Below, in pieces: positions 23,021-34,926 of a stretch of 64,000 nucleotides of DNA. Origin of the DNA: Helicoverpa zea (Eukaryota > Arthropoda > Insecta > Lepidoptera > Noctuidae); NCBI RefSeq assembly GCF_022581195.2, contig NC_061463.1, positions 2,728,001 through 2,792,000 of the forward strand. The letters are read 5' to 3'. The notes beneath the pieces are model-generated. The model had not been told where the DNA came from. It saw only the letters and a list, made by a program, of their open reading frames with translations, and did no database searches. The first letter of the stretch is position 1; the number at the start of each line of letters is the position of its first letter. The position numbers and the translations under genes are program-made.

Positions 23021-23554
23021 AGAGTACCGGCACACTGCAAACTTTTAGTCATCCAACAGCTTGATCGGGCTCTTGATAAGTGCGGAGATGTATGGGAGTA
23101 CGCATAGAACAACGATCAGGTATTTGACCGGTATCAGATCGACTAAAAACTTTGATTGAGCTCACAAGTGTCGTCACAGTCGTGGTGGCCCAGTGGGTAA
23201 AGCATCAACCTCTCATGTATGAGCGTGTGGGCTCGATTCCAGGTCAGGCAAGTACCAATGCAACTTTCCTAAGTTTATATGTAGGTACTTTCTAAGTACC
23301 TATATCTTAGACATCAGTGGCTGATGAAAAGGTGAAAACAACTTGAGGAAATCTAAATATAAAGTCTGAAATCACCAACCCGCATTGAGCAAGCGATTGG
23401 TGAGCATTGGTGAATCCTTCTCCGTGTGAAAGGAGGCCTGTGCCCAGCAGTGGGACGATAAAAAGGCTGTGACACGAGTGTCTTAACAAAATATTTTTTC
23501 CTACCATTGGACCAACTGTCGACCGATTATTTAGTCTGCAGTGTGCTGGTAGAC
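23021..23554. mobile_element. MITE family C copy 1, split by a SINE
   Basis: The left end gagtaccggcacactgcaaa and the right end, whose reverse complement reads ctaccagcacactgcagact, match the copies at 35742-35958 and 53148-53367. The continuous copies are about 220 bp; here the body is broken by 23182-23480. Confidence 0.8.
23182..23480 (+). mobile_element. tRNA-headed SINE, second tail type, inside MITE C
   Basis: The head gtggtggcccagtgggtaaa, B-box-like gctcgattccaggtcagg, caagtaccaatgcaacttt and cttagacatcagtgg is the same module as in the 8.2-kb SINE. The tail differs: gaaatcaccaacccgcattg, gaggcctgtgcccagcagtg and gataaaaaggctgtgac. Imperfect flanking direct repeats acaagtgtc / acgagtgtc support insertion by retroposition. 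Confidence 0.85.
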
Positions 23555-24140
23555 TAAAAATAACAAAATAAACGTTAACTGCAATAAATCATCGTTTAGC
23601 ATTCAAACGGTTTCTGTACCAGTGTTTATAAAAACTACGGATACTATGTATTTGAAAAACTTATTTATTTCCTTTACCTTGTATACTAACGAATGGATAG
23701 AAAAACAGACAAAGAATATTTCTTATTTTAATGTATTTTGTTAACTATTCTTTATGACCTAACCAACGTGTTTATTAGTTTTTAAAATGCAACGATAAAG
23801 CGAAAAGGTATTTTTATTTTATCTCAATTTTTAATAATTACGATGCAGATCTCTAAAAATGTTTATTTTGTGGCACCTTCACGATAAAAGAATTTGACGC
23901 GCGTACCTACTTATATGCTCAGTTTTGACTAAGTATGGCAAATTCGGTCATGATACTCAGTTTTATGAATTCAAAAGATTTTATTCCATCACTTTCCTTA
24001 GTGATCCCCTGTCTTTCTATATTTTAGTAGTAGCGAAGTATTTTCGTTGCCAACATGGAAAAACAACGTCTATTTAGTACAAAGAGACCGAATTGCCTGA
24101 TTGATCTAGCCGCATCAATTGCGGTCCGAAACATTGACTA
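23555..24140. other. No gene seen
   Basis: AT-rich DNA without recognised features. Confidence 0.35.
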
Positions 24141-24367
24141 TAGTTCGGCCATTCAGAGAATGCGTTCCTGACACGTCGCGATTGAACTGACGACGTAACT
24201 ACATTCATTGATTATTGATATAATAATGTTGTTTTAATGCTCCTCAATTGTTAAAACGGTAAACAACCAGCAAAAATATTTTTATCGTAACTGCAACGCC
24301 ATTGCAAAGTTACGTCGTCAGTTCAATCGCGACGTGTCAGGAACGCATTCTCTGAATGGCTGAACTA
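24141..24367 (-). mobile_element. MITE family A copy 2 (inverted)
   Basis: Same termini as 4781-5008 with the centre in reverse orientation. TA flanks at 24139-24140 and 24368-24369. One terminal mismatch (ggctgaacta for ggccgaacta). Confidence 0.9.
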
Positions 24368-24699
24368 TAATGTATTGACTACTTTAGCACTAACATTATT
24401 CTGAATTGTTTTCTTTGGCGGTTTTTACGGTTCGATACCAAAATAGTTGAAAAAAAACTAAATAGTTTTTAAGATGCATCGGCAGATAAAAGCCGTAAAA
24501 TATGACAATCAGTCTTACCATGGGGTATTGAGTTGCCATAGTAATCGTTAAATTAAGAAGCCAGATAGAAAATCGGGCCATGTAATAAACACTTAGCTGG
24601 TTCTGGTTTACTGCAAACAGACCCCAACACGAAAAGTGGCAAACATCCGGTACTGATAAAGTAAATGCAAAAGTAGCACCCTGTCTTTCTGCTTGACAC

Positions 24700-24833
24700 G
24701 CTTTCATGCCAGATGTACTAAAAACTAACACACAGATAGATTGAAGTCTTGGAAGGAACATAGGCAACTTTTTATCCCAGTGCGGCAAATAATTCTCTTG
24801 ATACGCGGAAAAAACCGCAGGGCACAACTAGTC
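24700..24833 (+). mobile_element. Helitron-like repeat 3' end
   Basis: ctttttatcccagtgcggca ... ccgcagggcacaactagt corresponds to the tail of the copies at 39880-40076 and 42413-42606. It explains part of a 143-codon minus-strand open frame (24827-24396), which is therefore not a gene. Confidence 0.55.
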
Positions 24834-26344
24834 TTTCAAATAAATACCTATTTTGACACCAATTATCCACAAAGCTTTACTAAGATACCATACAACCTAT
24901 TTACACAAAATAACAGTCTAGAATTGAAACCTTACTCCCTAAGATGTCTATCACAAAACCTTAGGGAGACAGGTGAATACGTCTAGTCTGAAGATATTTT
25001 TATTTATATTCAGATGCTAGTCTAAATAGAGGTTTTTATTCAGTTGGGAGTGCTACATTGAGGTTTCTTTTATGTGCTTTTTGTAGCATAATAAGATGTA
25101 GCTCTTTTGTGTGACTGGCAGCACTAATTTCCGATGTTAATGTTTGCAATGAAGAATTTGTAGTGAAGGGTTTTGAAATTATAAAATTGAACTATTGATA
25201 ATTATTTCTTATATTTCAATGGCGATGAGGAAAGTATTTATATTATAAAAGGGGCATGATTTTTGAGCATGGCGAAAACAAATCATTCGAAAACTAATTT
25301 AATCAATCATTCTGTACGAATATTTATTAAATAAATTGCAATTTGTTTTTAAAAAATCTCAAAATTCCAAACGTTTTTTTTTTTTGTAAAATTCGGTGTA
25401 AGAATTCCCCAAAATCCCTCCATAAATATTTTAAATGGTTAAAATTCGAGCTGTTGAAAATAATAAATAAAATAAAGCAAAGGTATGCACATTCCAATAA
25501 ATTGTTCCTATACAAAAGTGTGGCAATAAATCTTTGGCAGGAAGCATTAGTTTTCTGCAAACACCTAGGAATGTTGTAAATGGTCGGATACATTCTCTCA
25601 GTTTCAAACTGGCTAACTTTGAATTTCCTTTTTAAAATATCGCTTTCTTTTCCGACTAATGTTAGTATTTTAAAATAGGAAGGTGTTGCTCTTTTGTTTT
25701 TACTTTTGTTAAGTTATGTTTAAGGTTTTATTTTACTTTTCTGCCAGTACGAAGTCTCTTTTTAAATTATTCTTCTTTTATTTTTTTAAGTCTACCTAGT
25801 GTTTGTGTAGTATCTGTCTGTTATGTAAAAGATGTCATTCTATTGTTTGTACTGTAGATTTTTTAATTAGAAGATGAGATAGAGTGTTTCAAAAGTTCTT
25901 GGGAACAAAGCCGTTAACATCGCAAACTTCTGTGAGTAAAACACTGTAATATTAAAATACAAGGAACGAAGCGCCTACAAACTATAAGTGAAAATAAATA
26001 AAAAATAACAGCTAATTTTTGCCTTCCTTAAACATGATAAAAGTAGCTAAACAAACTGTTGAAAATTTTATTTCATTACTTTACAACAAATTATGTTACA
26101 AAGTTCGTTACCTGTGGCATGTTCCAAAATGAGTTACAAAACAAAGTTTTCCGTCCTTTATGGCAAAATCTCATAATATTTTACTTCAACGTAACAAGCA
26201 AGTTTTAGACAAGGATATAGGAATCCATTTACAGGGCAAACTAACTTTCTAAGATAAAAAAACTTTATTGAATTGACAGAGTTATCTGATTTCTTGGAAC
26301 TGGTCCAATCTTTATACGTACGATATAGTCAGTTTGGGTTTTTG
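24834..26344. other. No gene seen
   Basis: AT-rich. Overlapping open frames on both strands at 25327-25593 are low-complexity, Lys/Phe/Asn-rich shadows of AT composition. Confidence 0.4.
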
Positions 26345-26555
26345 TCAATGTCCTATCTAGTATAATCTTTCGCCCGCAGTGTCATTCGTGTCCTGGGTTA
26401 AATATGTATATCTATCATCTGGATAAAAAGTAGCTTATGTCCGTCTACACTTATCTTTGTGTGCAAAATATCATACATATTATAGATTTAAATATAAAAC
26501 TGTCTTTAACGTGATTGCATTACTTACAGAGCTACTTTCGCATTTATGATATCAT
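26345..26555 (-). mobile_element. Helitron-like repeat (diverged)
   Basis: On the plus strand ctttcgcccgcagtgtcatt, ggataaaaagtagcttatgt and the boundary ctttcgcatttatgatat are the reverse-complement order of the repeat at 36149-36332. Confidence 0.55.
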
Positions 26556-26764
26556 TAAGGAACCAACCCAGTTTGTGGTTAACTAAAACCCTATTAAGCA
26601 TAAATATGTACTTGTATAGCAGCTTTATGTATATTCTGGTTGATAAATAACTTAGGCAGCTTCAAGCTAGAGTTCAAATCGATAAAAACTAGCGATTTCA
26701 GTAACCAATTTAGGAATATGTTTTCCTTCAGACTGGCAGAAGAAGAAGAAGTAGTAATATCAGT

Positions 26765-26915
26765 CATCATCATCATCTCAGCCATAGGACGTCCACTGTT
26801 GATACCGGTTGGAGGCGACCTGCATCCAGCGCCTTCCGGCAACCTTTATAAGGTCGTCTGTCCACCTTGTTGGTGGACGTACTACCAACAAGGTGGACAG
26901 ACGCTGCGCTTGATA
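26765..26915 (+). mobile_element. Retroposon tail 'cataggacgtccactg' with an embedded perfect hairpin
   Basis: catcatcatctcagccatag, gacgtccactgttga and cgacctgcatccagcg mark a common lepidopteran retroposon tail that also occurs at 62776-62855. Within it 26855-26874 and 26884-26903 are exact 20-bp reverse complements (cgtctgtccaccttgttggt) around a 9-nt loop. Confidence 0.75.
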
Positions 26916-28067
26916 GTCCGTGTCATCAGTACAGTATTTTGTATATACTTATATTATGCTTATCTACTTCATCAAAATAAGTTTATTTTGAAAACACGAC
27001 TGTAACAAGAGGTGTTTCAACTTCCGAACCATAAAATTGCCACGTTGAGAAAATTTAAAAAAACTTCAAAGATTGCGTTACTGTTATCAAAAAAATACTG
27101 TTATTTTATTAGGGAAATTGGGTTCAAACAACCTTCATACAACATGATTAAATTACTTGATTTTTTTCATCAAAATTTTCAGAATTATAATTTGTTTTTG
27201 CATCGTTATTTCTGAAGCAAAGTAAAGCTTGGGTTACACTTGACGGTTTACGAAATTATGAAGGAAAAATTGCGTGACAGTGAATTTAATTTATTGCTAG
27301 CCATTGCTTGAAGTGGTCTCGTTGTTTTATTTGAAAAATTGCGTTTACTTGAGTCACGAAAATGGTAATAATTCTTTGACTGAAGACATGGATGGCTAAT
27401 GTAGCGAGTTATGACAGTTTCAATATTTATATTCAATTCAAGCCTATATTTTTTTGCAGCTGGACTAAAAATTTTTCGTCCTCTTCCCATACCAGCCAAC
27501 TCGTGTACTTTCCCAGTAGCAGTACAGGAAAATATGTTTTTTATTGAGAAGTAGCTATTTATAAGTGTCTGGCCTCAGTGTCAGGACTCAGAGTGAATGT
27601 GGAAAAAATCAATGACCAAAGGAAAATTCTAAAATTACTTCAACAGTTCCAAAGATTCTAAGAAAAAGATTTCTATTCTAAAAAAAAGGTTCTAAGAATT
27701 ATGCACTCATAAAAACAAATGAATTTTACATGACTGTGGAATGGAGTGCGACTTCTAAAATGACCTAAAGAATTTTAATTAAATTCAACTCTGCTTTGAT
27801 CTGTGAAGTGTAATAAAAATTGAATGGATTTCGATTGAGCAGTAGTTCCAAAGCAATTATAAGTATTTTAAAAATATTGTTTTTATCTGAAGTTTGGAAC
27901 ACGAAATGTGGAAATAATGACAGTGGTATTTTACTGCGTAGCACAATGCTACGATCTTTTCACTTTCTGGGCAGCTTTCGTAGCTAAAGCTATCTCTTTC
28001 TTATGGATTCTCTCACATTACTTTGTCTTAACTTTACATCACTTCAGTATCAGGATAAACAACATCA
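26916..28067. other. No gene seen
   Basis: AT-rich DNA. The frame 27248-27499 (-) has no recognised domain. Confidence 0.35.
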
Positions 28068-28310
28068 CACGAGCCTTTCCCCAACTATGCTGGGGTCGGC
28101 TTCCAGTCTAACTGGATGCAACTCAGCTCAGTACCAGTGTTTCACAAGGAGCGACTGCCCTATCTGATCTCCTCAACCCCGGCTACACCCCTTTGGGTAG
28201 ACTGGTGTCAGATTTACTGGCTCCTGACTACCCGTAACGACTGCCAAGGATGTTCAATGACAGCCGGGACTTACAGTTTAATGTGCCATCCGAAACACAC
28301 AAATCCTTGT
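28068..28310 (-). mobile_element. SINE fragment, 'ggggtcggc' tail family
   Basis: gagcctttccccaactatgc, tggggtcggcttccagtcta, acaaggagcgactgcccta and gtgccatccgaaacac match the 8199-8592 SINE tail closely. The tRNA head is missing, so this copy is 5'-truncated. Confidence 0.85.
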
Positions 28311-28454
28311 AACTAACCAGAGCTATAATTAATGGTTGATAATTATATACTTACTTACCTAATTAACCTAGATTGTAGTTATGCGTGAATGGGCCTAAAT
28401 TATTGTATGCTCAAATGATCTGTTTGATGTGCTGTAGCTACTTATTTTATAATA

Positions 28455-28976
28455 CAGTCGACTCTCGTTAATTCAAACCTGCGATAAATTCGAACCTCTC
28501 TTTAATTCAAAGTTATCACGAGTTCCCTAGAAAATCTCTTTATATTTCGAACTAAATCAATACATTTTTATACACTTGGTAATTCAAACGAAAAAATCAT
28601 TGCTATGTAACAAAACGACACGTTATTTCGAATTCCTAGTCGTCCAACACTTCGACAATTCAAAGTAGCAGAGAGAAAGGGGCGGAAAGATTCTGAAGTA
28701 TTTCTGAGTAGCAGCAATCTGCTCTGAAGAAACCAGTATGACGACGGGGTTGTTTCGAAATTCATATTATGAATACATGTGTGTACACAAATGTATTTTT
28801 AAACTTTTGACATTGTTATACAATAGCAGTTAATAAATAATAATTGCTCAACCCTTGATAATTCGAAATTCTATTTATTTTCTCTCACAAATTTCGAACC
28901 ATTTAATATTTCAAAACTTCGATAATTCGTAATATTTTTAGAGTCCCTCGAGTTTCGAATTAACGAGAGTCGACTG
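28455..28976 (+). mobile_element. Pogo/Tigger-like non-autonomous element, copy 1
   Basis: Termini cagtcgactctcgttaatt / ttaacgagagtcgactg are inverted, with TA on both sides (28453-28454, 28977-28978). The body is rich in aattcgaa motifs in both orientations. The TA target and start sequence resemble pogo-class mariner relatives, from recognition rather than a search. No intact transposase. Confidence 0.75.
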
Positions 28977-29329
28977 TACCTATATTTAGTCAATCACAGC
29001 AATAAAGATTACTTTACTTTACGGAACAGGTTATTTTTTCTTATCAATTTATAGATGCGAAAGTAACTCTGAAATACGTAACAAATACCTACAAAAGTAC
29101 CTAATTTAAATGTTTGGTACACAACTATTTGTATTAAAGAGCCAGAGAAATGACATTATGCCAGTTTTTATTCGGGTACGAAAAGTAGTTCCCTAGTCGG
29201 AACGAAAAGTAGTCGATGCAATAATATTTGGATACTATTAATCTTGGATTTTATTGTAATTAACATTTAAAGACAGGAATCGTTACCTGTTCCACAGATA
29301 AGAGTGAGCACAGATTAAATAGGTTTATA

Positions 29330-29465
29330 GTTGAAAAGTCTGAAATCACCAACCCGCATTGAGCAAGCGTGGTGATTAATGCTCAATCCTTCTCCATGTG
29401 AGAGGAGGCCTGTGCCCAGCAGTGGGACGATAAAAAGGCTGTAACAACAACATAACAACATAGTT
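29330..29465 (+). mobile_element. SINE tail fragment, second tail type
   Basis: gtctgaaatcaccaacccgc, gaggaggcctgtgcccagca and gataaaaaggctgtaacaac match the 3' part of the SINE at 23182-23480; the head is absent. Confidence 0.85.
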
Positions 29466-29942
29466 GAAAGGCCCAACATTTTCCACAGACTATACAAAAA
29501 TACTTCAAGAAAGGTAATGCTTATCTTAGCATTTACTCAACCACACAATACTAAGCCATTAAGATGAGTATAGTACGGGAAAGTTCGTGGCCGTTTTACT
29601 CTCATAGTGTTCTATGAAATTGGAGATTATACCGCATCAATTTCGTAAGTTCCTGAGTTCGCCAATTTTGACCGCCATTACTGTTAGCTAATGCAGTTTA
29701 GTTCGCAAACCGGTTTTAATGTAGTTAAATATTGGTTTAGCAGACTTAAACTGAGTTTAAATGTAACTTTCCCTTTAATTGGAAGCTAAATTTGACTGTA
29801 TAAGTAGGAATGTTAAGCTTTTACTGTTTTGCGGCTGAACAGATTTGGTAAAAAATTATGAAGGTAAGTCAAAGTCTGGTTTGTAATTTTCTCTAGTTAC
29901 GAAACCGCAAAAACAAGCCTTCTATTATTTCATGTATTTTAA

Positions 29943-30035
29943 CCAGATCTAAGATCAAAAATGTAAAATTGGTGTACCTACCTAATTTTACCTAATTACC
30001 TAATTGGTGTACAATGTATCTATCTAAGAAAAAAA
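29943..30035 (+). mobile_element. LINE 3'-tail fragment
   Basis: agatcaaaaatgtaaaattg and gtgtaccta are shared, in opposite orientation, with 48868-48990. The tail ends in a tatctatctaag microsatellite and an A run. Confidence 0.6.
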
Positions 30036-30195
30036 AAATGATTAAAGCTCTTATAAGGCAGATACAGGAATTCAAATAAATTGAAAACGTTTCTAGACGA
30101 GATCAACATTCGTGATCATTCGACCGCTGAAGAGAATATATGTAAAACCGATGGCCATTCCATTTTACATTGCATCTATGTACATATTCCGGTGA

Positions 30196-30580
30196 CCAGG
30201 GGCTCGATTCTGCTAAGTTAATAGTGTGACAATTGGATAACAATTGAATCTCAATAGCATTTTTAACCCTGTCTGGCATTTTGCTACTAATATAAGACCA
30301 ATCGTATTCCAATGACATGTCATTGGTTTGATATTGTTCTGCCATTTGGTCTATAGGGTAGTCTGCTCCACAATCATATTGTAGTCGTAAATCATTTGCA
30401 GACAATATGATTCATTATTGAATCACAGAAAAGGGTAAAACCATTTATTTAAAAGAAAAAAATAGCGGAATGCACCATACGCTTCAATCGTAATTGAGTC
30501 GTCATTAGATCTCAGTTGGATATCAATCGTATGTCGCTTAGCTAAAGTTCAGTTCTCTTAGTTAAAGCAGAATCGAGCTA
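30196..30580. mobile_element. MITE-like element with gctcgattctgct termini
   Basis: gctcgattctgctaagtta at about 30202 is matched inverted by aaagcagaatcgagc near 30565. The interior contains ttgaatctcaatagc and tggatatcaatcgt. A 100-codon minus-strand frame (30405-30103) overlaps it and is taken as accidental. Confidence 0.5.
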
Positions 30581-30599
30581 CTGATTGATCGATACCGAA

Positions 30600-32440
30600 G
30601 AAATTTTAATCGTTGGCTTCTTAAGAAATTATTCAGCTTGTGGTTAAGCACCCTGGGTATTCAAACTTTTCTTTCTTCAATTAGGTACCTACTTAGTTAT
30701 AAAGCTAAAGGGTATATTTGTTTGAACGCGTTTATCTCACAAACTACTGAATCGTTTTGAAACATTTTTTTAATCTATCAAGGAAAGCTAAGCTTTGTAT
30801 TTGGATGTGGAATTATTTTCCACGGGATGCAGCTGAAATTGCTGAAGTAAGGTAGTTTTAAATAAGTTATTATAAATCTCTTGTAAAAATGATCGAGTCA
30901 TAATAAAGGTTGGCTTTAAATATTTTTGATAGGAATTATTTTTATTTCATTTACCTGATTATTTTTCACCCTATATACTGAAAGCAAAGGAAATAATTTT
31001 ATTGTACAAAGTTCCTATAGATACAAGTAATAGCTTACAACATCTGTTTTCTTTTAAGGCATGACTAAAAAGAGCAAGGGTTAGGAGAGAATTTAAAATT
31101 TAAATAGGACCATCACGGTCGCGTCGGCCATTAAGTAAATTAGGAATTGCGTCACAAGTGTTACAGTTATTAAATTAATCTACTGGTTTATCTTTTTTGT
31201 TTTTGTTGATCTATTCAATTGTGCTTTGAGGGGAATTTCTTTCTATATAGTTGGTAGTTCTTGTTGTAGACAAGGGTTTCACCTACATCCCATTGGAAGC
31301 ATTCAGCGCATCCAGATAAAATGTAGTTTATAGCCTATGTTGTTAAATAAGCTATCTAGCACTGAAATATTTTTTCTAATCGGACTAGCAGTTCCTGATA
31401 TTAGCGTGTTAAAGCAAAACACAACACACAACTGATCCCTGATTAAGTTGTAACTCGAAAGTATTATGCTCACTAAAGCTAAACTGGTTTACATGAATCG
31501 AGTTTGAAGATAGCGAAAGAACAAAAAAGTCGCAAACTGTTAAATAAATATAAATTGCTAAAGGATTTAACCAGAAAGCAGAAAATAAACACAGAGATTC
31601 TAGATCCATATAATATGTTAGATCCTCTTTAGATCCGTAAGGTTAACTTTCTCGGCACTACAATTTTTCTCTAGAAGTTTAGTGCTTAGATTCCAAGTTT
31701 CGGGAAATCTTTGAACCGAGATCAACTATATTTATTTAGAGTAAATATTGTTGATTAACTTTCAACCTTATAACAACTGGCACAAAGTTTACAATAGTTT
31801 GAAAGTTCGCGTATAAAAAATAAATAGTACATTTTTATGTTTACTTGTTTTCAAGCGACTTGATATAATCGAGGTATACAAAAATAGCTTTTTTGGTACA
31901 AATGTGACAGCCTTATTATTGTGAAACGTGTGGAATATCGATTTTAGAAAAGTTGTTGTTCAAGCCTGGTATTTTAAGTAGTTTAAGGATACGGAAAAAG
32001 TTTTGTATGTAAGTATTTAAATATTTGAGAAAAGGAAATCCAATCAAGAGCAAACAAAACACAAGATTGATTTTTTATTATTTAAGTATTAACAATTAAT
32101 GGCTACCAACACAAGATTAAATTTTTTAGTTTGTTATATGGTAACCTAAATTGTAAGATTTAATACATATTTCAAATAGAAACATCACAATTTATAACGT
32201 GATGTGTACTATGTTTAGTTATAAGCAAACCTTTACACTACGCAATAAACAAATAAAATAAACACCATTCACCACAACTGAATAATCATGACAATCTGAA
32301 ACATCATATAATTTTGGTACACCTGCCTGCGTCCAACTATAGACAACAAAATCAATACTCATTCATACGCATTGTACAGAGAGTTATCAAGTTTCGAACG
32401 TCAAAAGCTACATACAACGAGTACCCTTCAAAACGACAAC
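30600..32440. other. Old Helitron-like debris, no gene
   Basis: Two blocks (30715-30850 with tttgtttgaacgcgtttatc and 31255-31425 with agggtttcacctacatccc, atagcctatgttgttaaata) resemble worn copies of the Helitron-like repeats elsewhere. No coding exon seen. Confidence 0.4.
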
Positions 32441-32448
32441 GTATCAAC

Positions 32449-32763
32449 CATGCAGAATAAAATGACTAGCGGAGATGCTAAAAGGAAGGTAGGTCAGGCG
32501 CCTTCTTGTTGGTCAAGCAACGTACGGTAGGCGTGATCAGATACTAGAACTAACGTGACGTTAGGGTTGCTTGTCAAATCAAAACCAATCTGTCAAATTA
32601 TTGGTCTTGATTCATTGGTGATTTTATTTTGAAAATAATGTGTGGGTTCCATACAAGGCGTGTAAGAGAAGTACCTAGTAACGTTCGTCGTCCCCCGAAC
32701 GCCCGCATTTTGGTGATTTTGCATTATGAAATCTCCCTCCGCTAGTCATTTTGTTCTCCATGG
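32449..32763 (-). mobile_element. MITE family B copy 2
   Basis: Starts tgcagaataaaatgactagc and ends gctagtcattttgttctcca then tgg, an inverted terminal pair of about 30 bp. The body (ggtaggtcaggcgccttctt, tagttctagtatctgatcac-type block, cgtcccccgaacgcccgc) is the reverse complement of the 46-kb and 59-kb copies. Confidence 0.85.
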
Positions 32764-33898
32764 CATAAACATTTTCGACTTTTTGAAACCACCTAACGTT
32801 GTTTTCCCACTCTATTTTGACAGCATGAAAACTGTTTGGCGCCCCTGACCTGAAAAGTTATTTTCTTTACCTGAAAGTGTCAAATAACTGCCAAAAACCT
32901 TTTCTGATGTCAGTTGTAAGAATAACAGTGGGATATTAATGTTGGGTATAAGTGTCCATTAAGGTACAGAGTAACTGACATATATTGAGCTTTGACGTGT
33001 CTGGTTTTGGAGATATCTGACAGAATTATGTCATCGTCGATACAGTTATGGTTGATTTCTGGGCACTATTATATCTATGCAATTTTTATATATTCTGGAA
33101 ATAGGCACTTATGAGAGAAAGTTTCAAGCATTTCTTTAAATCCTGAATCGTTGCACCAAAATACAATATTTTACACAAACTTTTTCGGTAAACACATTGG
33201 CCGTATTTTTTATTGTACCTATACGTTTTTGTTTTTCTTCTACTTTTTCCTTATACGACTATCATTTGTTTGTGATTCTTTTACGAGTCTCCAACATCGT
33301 ATTTCTACACAGCAAACGCTTTTCAGTACAGTTCTTTCTCCGTGCTAGTATCAAGACATGGTGGTCGGTGAAGTTTACACAATTTGACGTGAACGAATGT
33401 CAACACTCGTGAACATCGATTCGTTATTGACATATCCATATCATATCGTAGCCATGAATGTGGGAACATTTATTTTTTTATGTGACGTCATTTATCAGTC
33501 TCTATGGATAACTCAATATTGCTAGTGATTGTATTTTGTTTTGTAGATATAACAACACGTGTTTTTTTACGCAATGTTGCGTCAATGTAGTAATTCATGT
33601 TCATTTGTGTCGGAATTATTATTTTATTTTTTGTGGAGGCATCCTTTTATGCTTATGCTTGCTGAACTTTATGGTCTGTAAGAGTAAACAACGCTGAGAG
33701 GAATATTATACTTCATTGCCTTAGATAGAAGGTACTCATTTTTGTATTATGTCGGTCTGTTGGTTCCTGCGTTAGTTGTTATGATAATAATTCCGACCCA
33801 TCAACTGTGCTGCAATACGTCCGACATTAACTAAATAATATTGAAATTGATTACTTTTCTTTAGGTACTTGTATCAATTTAGAAAATCTTTATGAAGA
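32764..33898. other. No gene seen
   Basis: AT-rich; overlapping plus-strand frames near 33151-33412 are Phe/Ser-rich and not recognised. Confidence 0.35.
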
Positions 33899-33940
33899 AC
33901 ACACACACACTCTCACACTCACACACAAACACACACATTG
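33899..33940. repeat. (CA)n microsatellite, interrupted
   Basis: acacacacacac followed by tctcacactcacacaca and caaacacacaca. Ordinary dinucleotide repeat. Confidence 0.9.
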
Positions 33941-33989
33941 TCTTTTTATTATAATTACTTTAAGTCTTGTATTTGTATTTTGATCTCAT

Positions 33990-34082
33990 TAGTCCATAAG
34001 GAAACCGTGGTGCCTAGTGGGGTTGTCATTGTAAATTATTAATGTATACTCTGGAATGCCTAATAAAGATTTATTATTATTT
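33990..34082 (+). mobile_element. LINE 3'-end fragment
   Basis: gtggtgcctagtggggttgt ... actctggaatgcctaataaa then gatttattattattttcg is the form of a non-LTR 3' UTR ending in AATAAA plus a (TTA)n tail. Confidence 0.5.
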
Positions 34083-34465
34083 TCGTGGCAAAAAAAGGTG
34101 TTATAAGATACTTTAAAAGACCTATGTCCTATAAAGTAACCCTAAAAGAATCTCCTATAAAAGTCCACGCAGAAGCAAAAAACAAAAAGACAGTCGCCAT
34201 TTTGTCCCAAAAAGGCTGAATTTTACGAGCAACCTCATTCGAACGTGTGTAGTAAGGCACATGTAATCACAACTAATCAGGGTTGAATTACTAATAACAT
34301 GTTATTGGAGAATACGGATTTGGGGATAGATGGATGAAATTGTTATTTCTTGTAGGACATATGTAGTTTGTCTTTTTGCTGTGTTTTGTGGTTTATCTCA
34401 GGTATTCCTCATATCTATTGATCATTGGTACAATATAGGGCGCTATTGTTTGTTTAGTATCTACT

Positions 34466-34665
34466 AGCGACCCGCGCAGGCTTCGCACGGGATAACACTA
34501 TTTTCCCACTATTTAATGGATGTTTTTACACATGTAAACCTTCCTCTTTAATCACCCTATCTGTTTAAAAAACCGCATGAAAATCGGTTGCGTAGTTTTG
34601 AAGATTTAAGACTACAAAGGGACATAGGGACAGAAAAAGCGACTTTGTTTTATACTATGTAGTGA
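34466..34665 (-). mobile_element. Helitron-like repeat (family with gggacatagggacag)
   Basis: On the plus strand it runs ctactagcgacccgcgcagg, cttcgcacgggataaca, catgaaaatcggttgcgtag, gggacatagggacag to actatgtagtg. The inverted counterpart lies at 52107-52345. Likely Helitron class by its CTAG-type end. Confidence 0.6.
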
Positions 34666-34856
34666 TGTTTAATGCCGTTTAGGCAAGCATTCGGTCATGA
34701 CGGCTGTCTTGAAGAAGATCAACCATCTGCAAGGACATATTATAGTGCACAGGTATTTGAGCATACACAGGTGTACTCTGTATTCCCGCTTTCTCTCTTT
34801 CTTTCTCTCATAGTCCGGATTTTTCAAAAAAAATTCACATCGATCAAGCATAGTAA

Positions 34857-34926
34857 GTACATCCGGCTAGACTGGAAGCCGACCCCAACATAGTTGGGAT
34901 AAAGGCTCGGAGGATGATGAGGATGG
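34857..34926 (+). mobile_element. SINE 3'-terminal fragment, 'ggggtcggc' family
   Basis: gctagactggaagccgaccc, caacatagttgggataaagg and ctcggaggatgatgagga are the last 70 bp of the family described at 8199-8592. Confidence 0.85.

Noticed and set aside
24396..24827. 143-codon open frame on the minus strand
   Set aside because: Its N-terminal part is the reverse of a Helitron-like repeat end (24700-24833) and the C-terminal part runs up to a MITE; composition is Phe/Tyr-rich without domains.
30103..30405. 100-codon open frame on the minus strand
   Set aside because: Largely overlaps the MITE-like element at 30196-30580; the protein shows no recognisable family and no splice or poly(A) context.
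33899..33940. Possible CRISPR-like or regular array
   Set aside because: It is a plain interrupted CA microsatellite.
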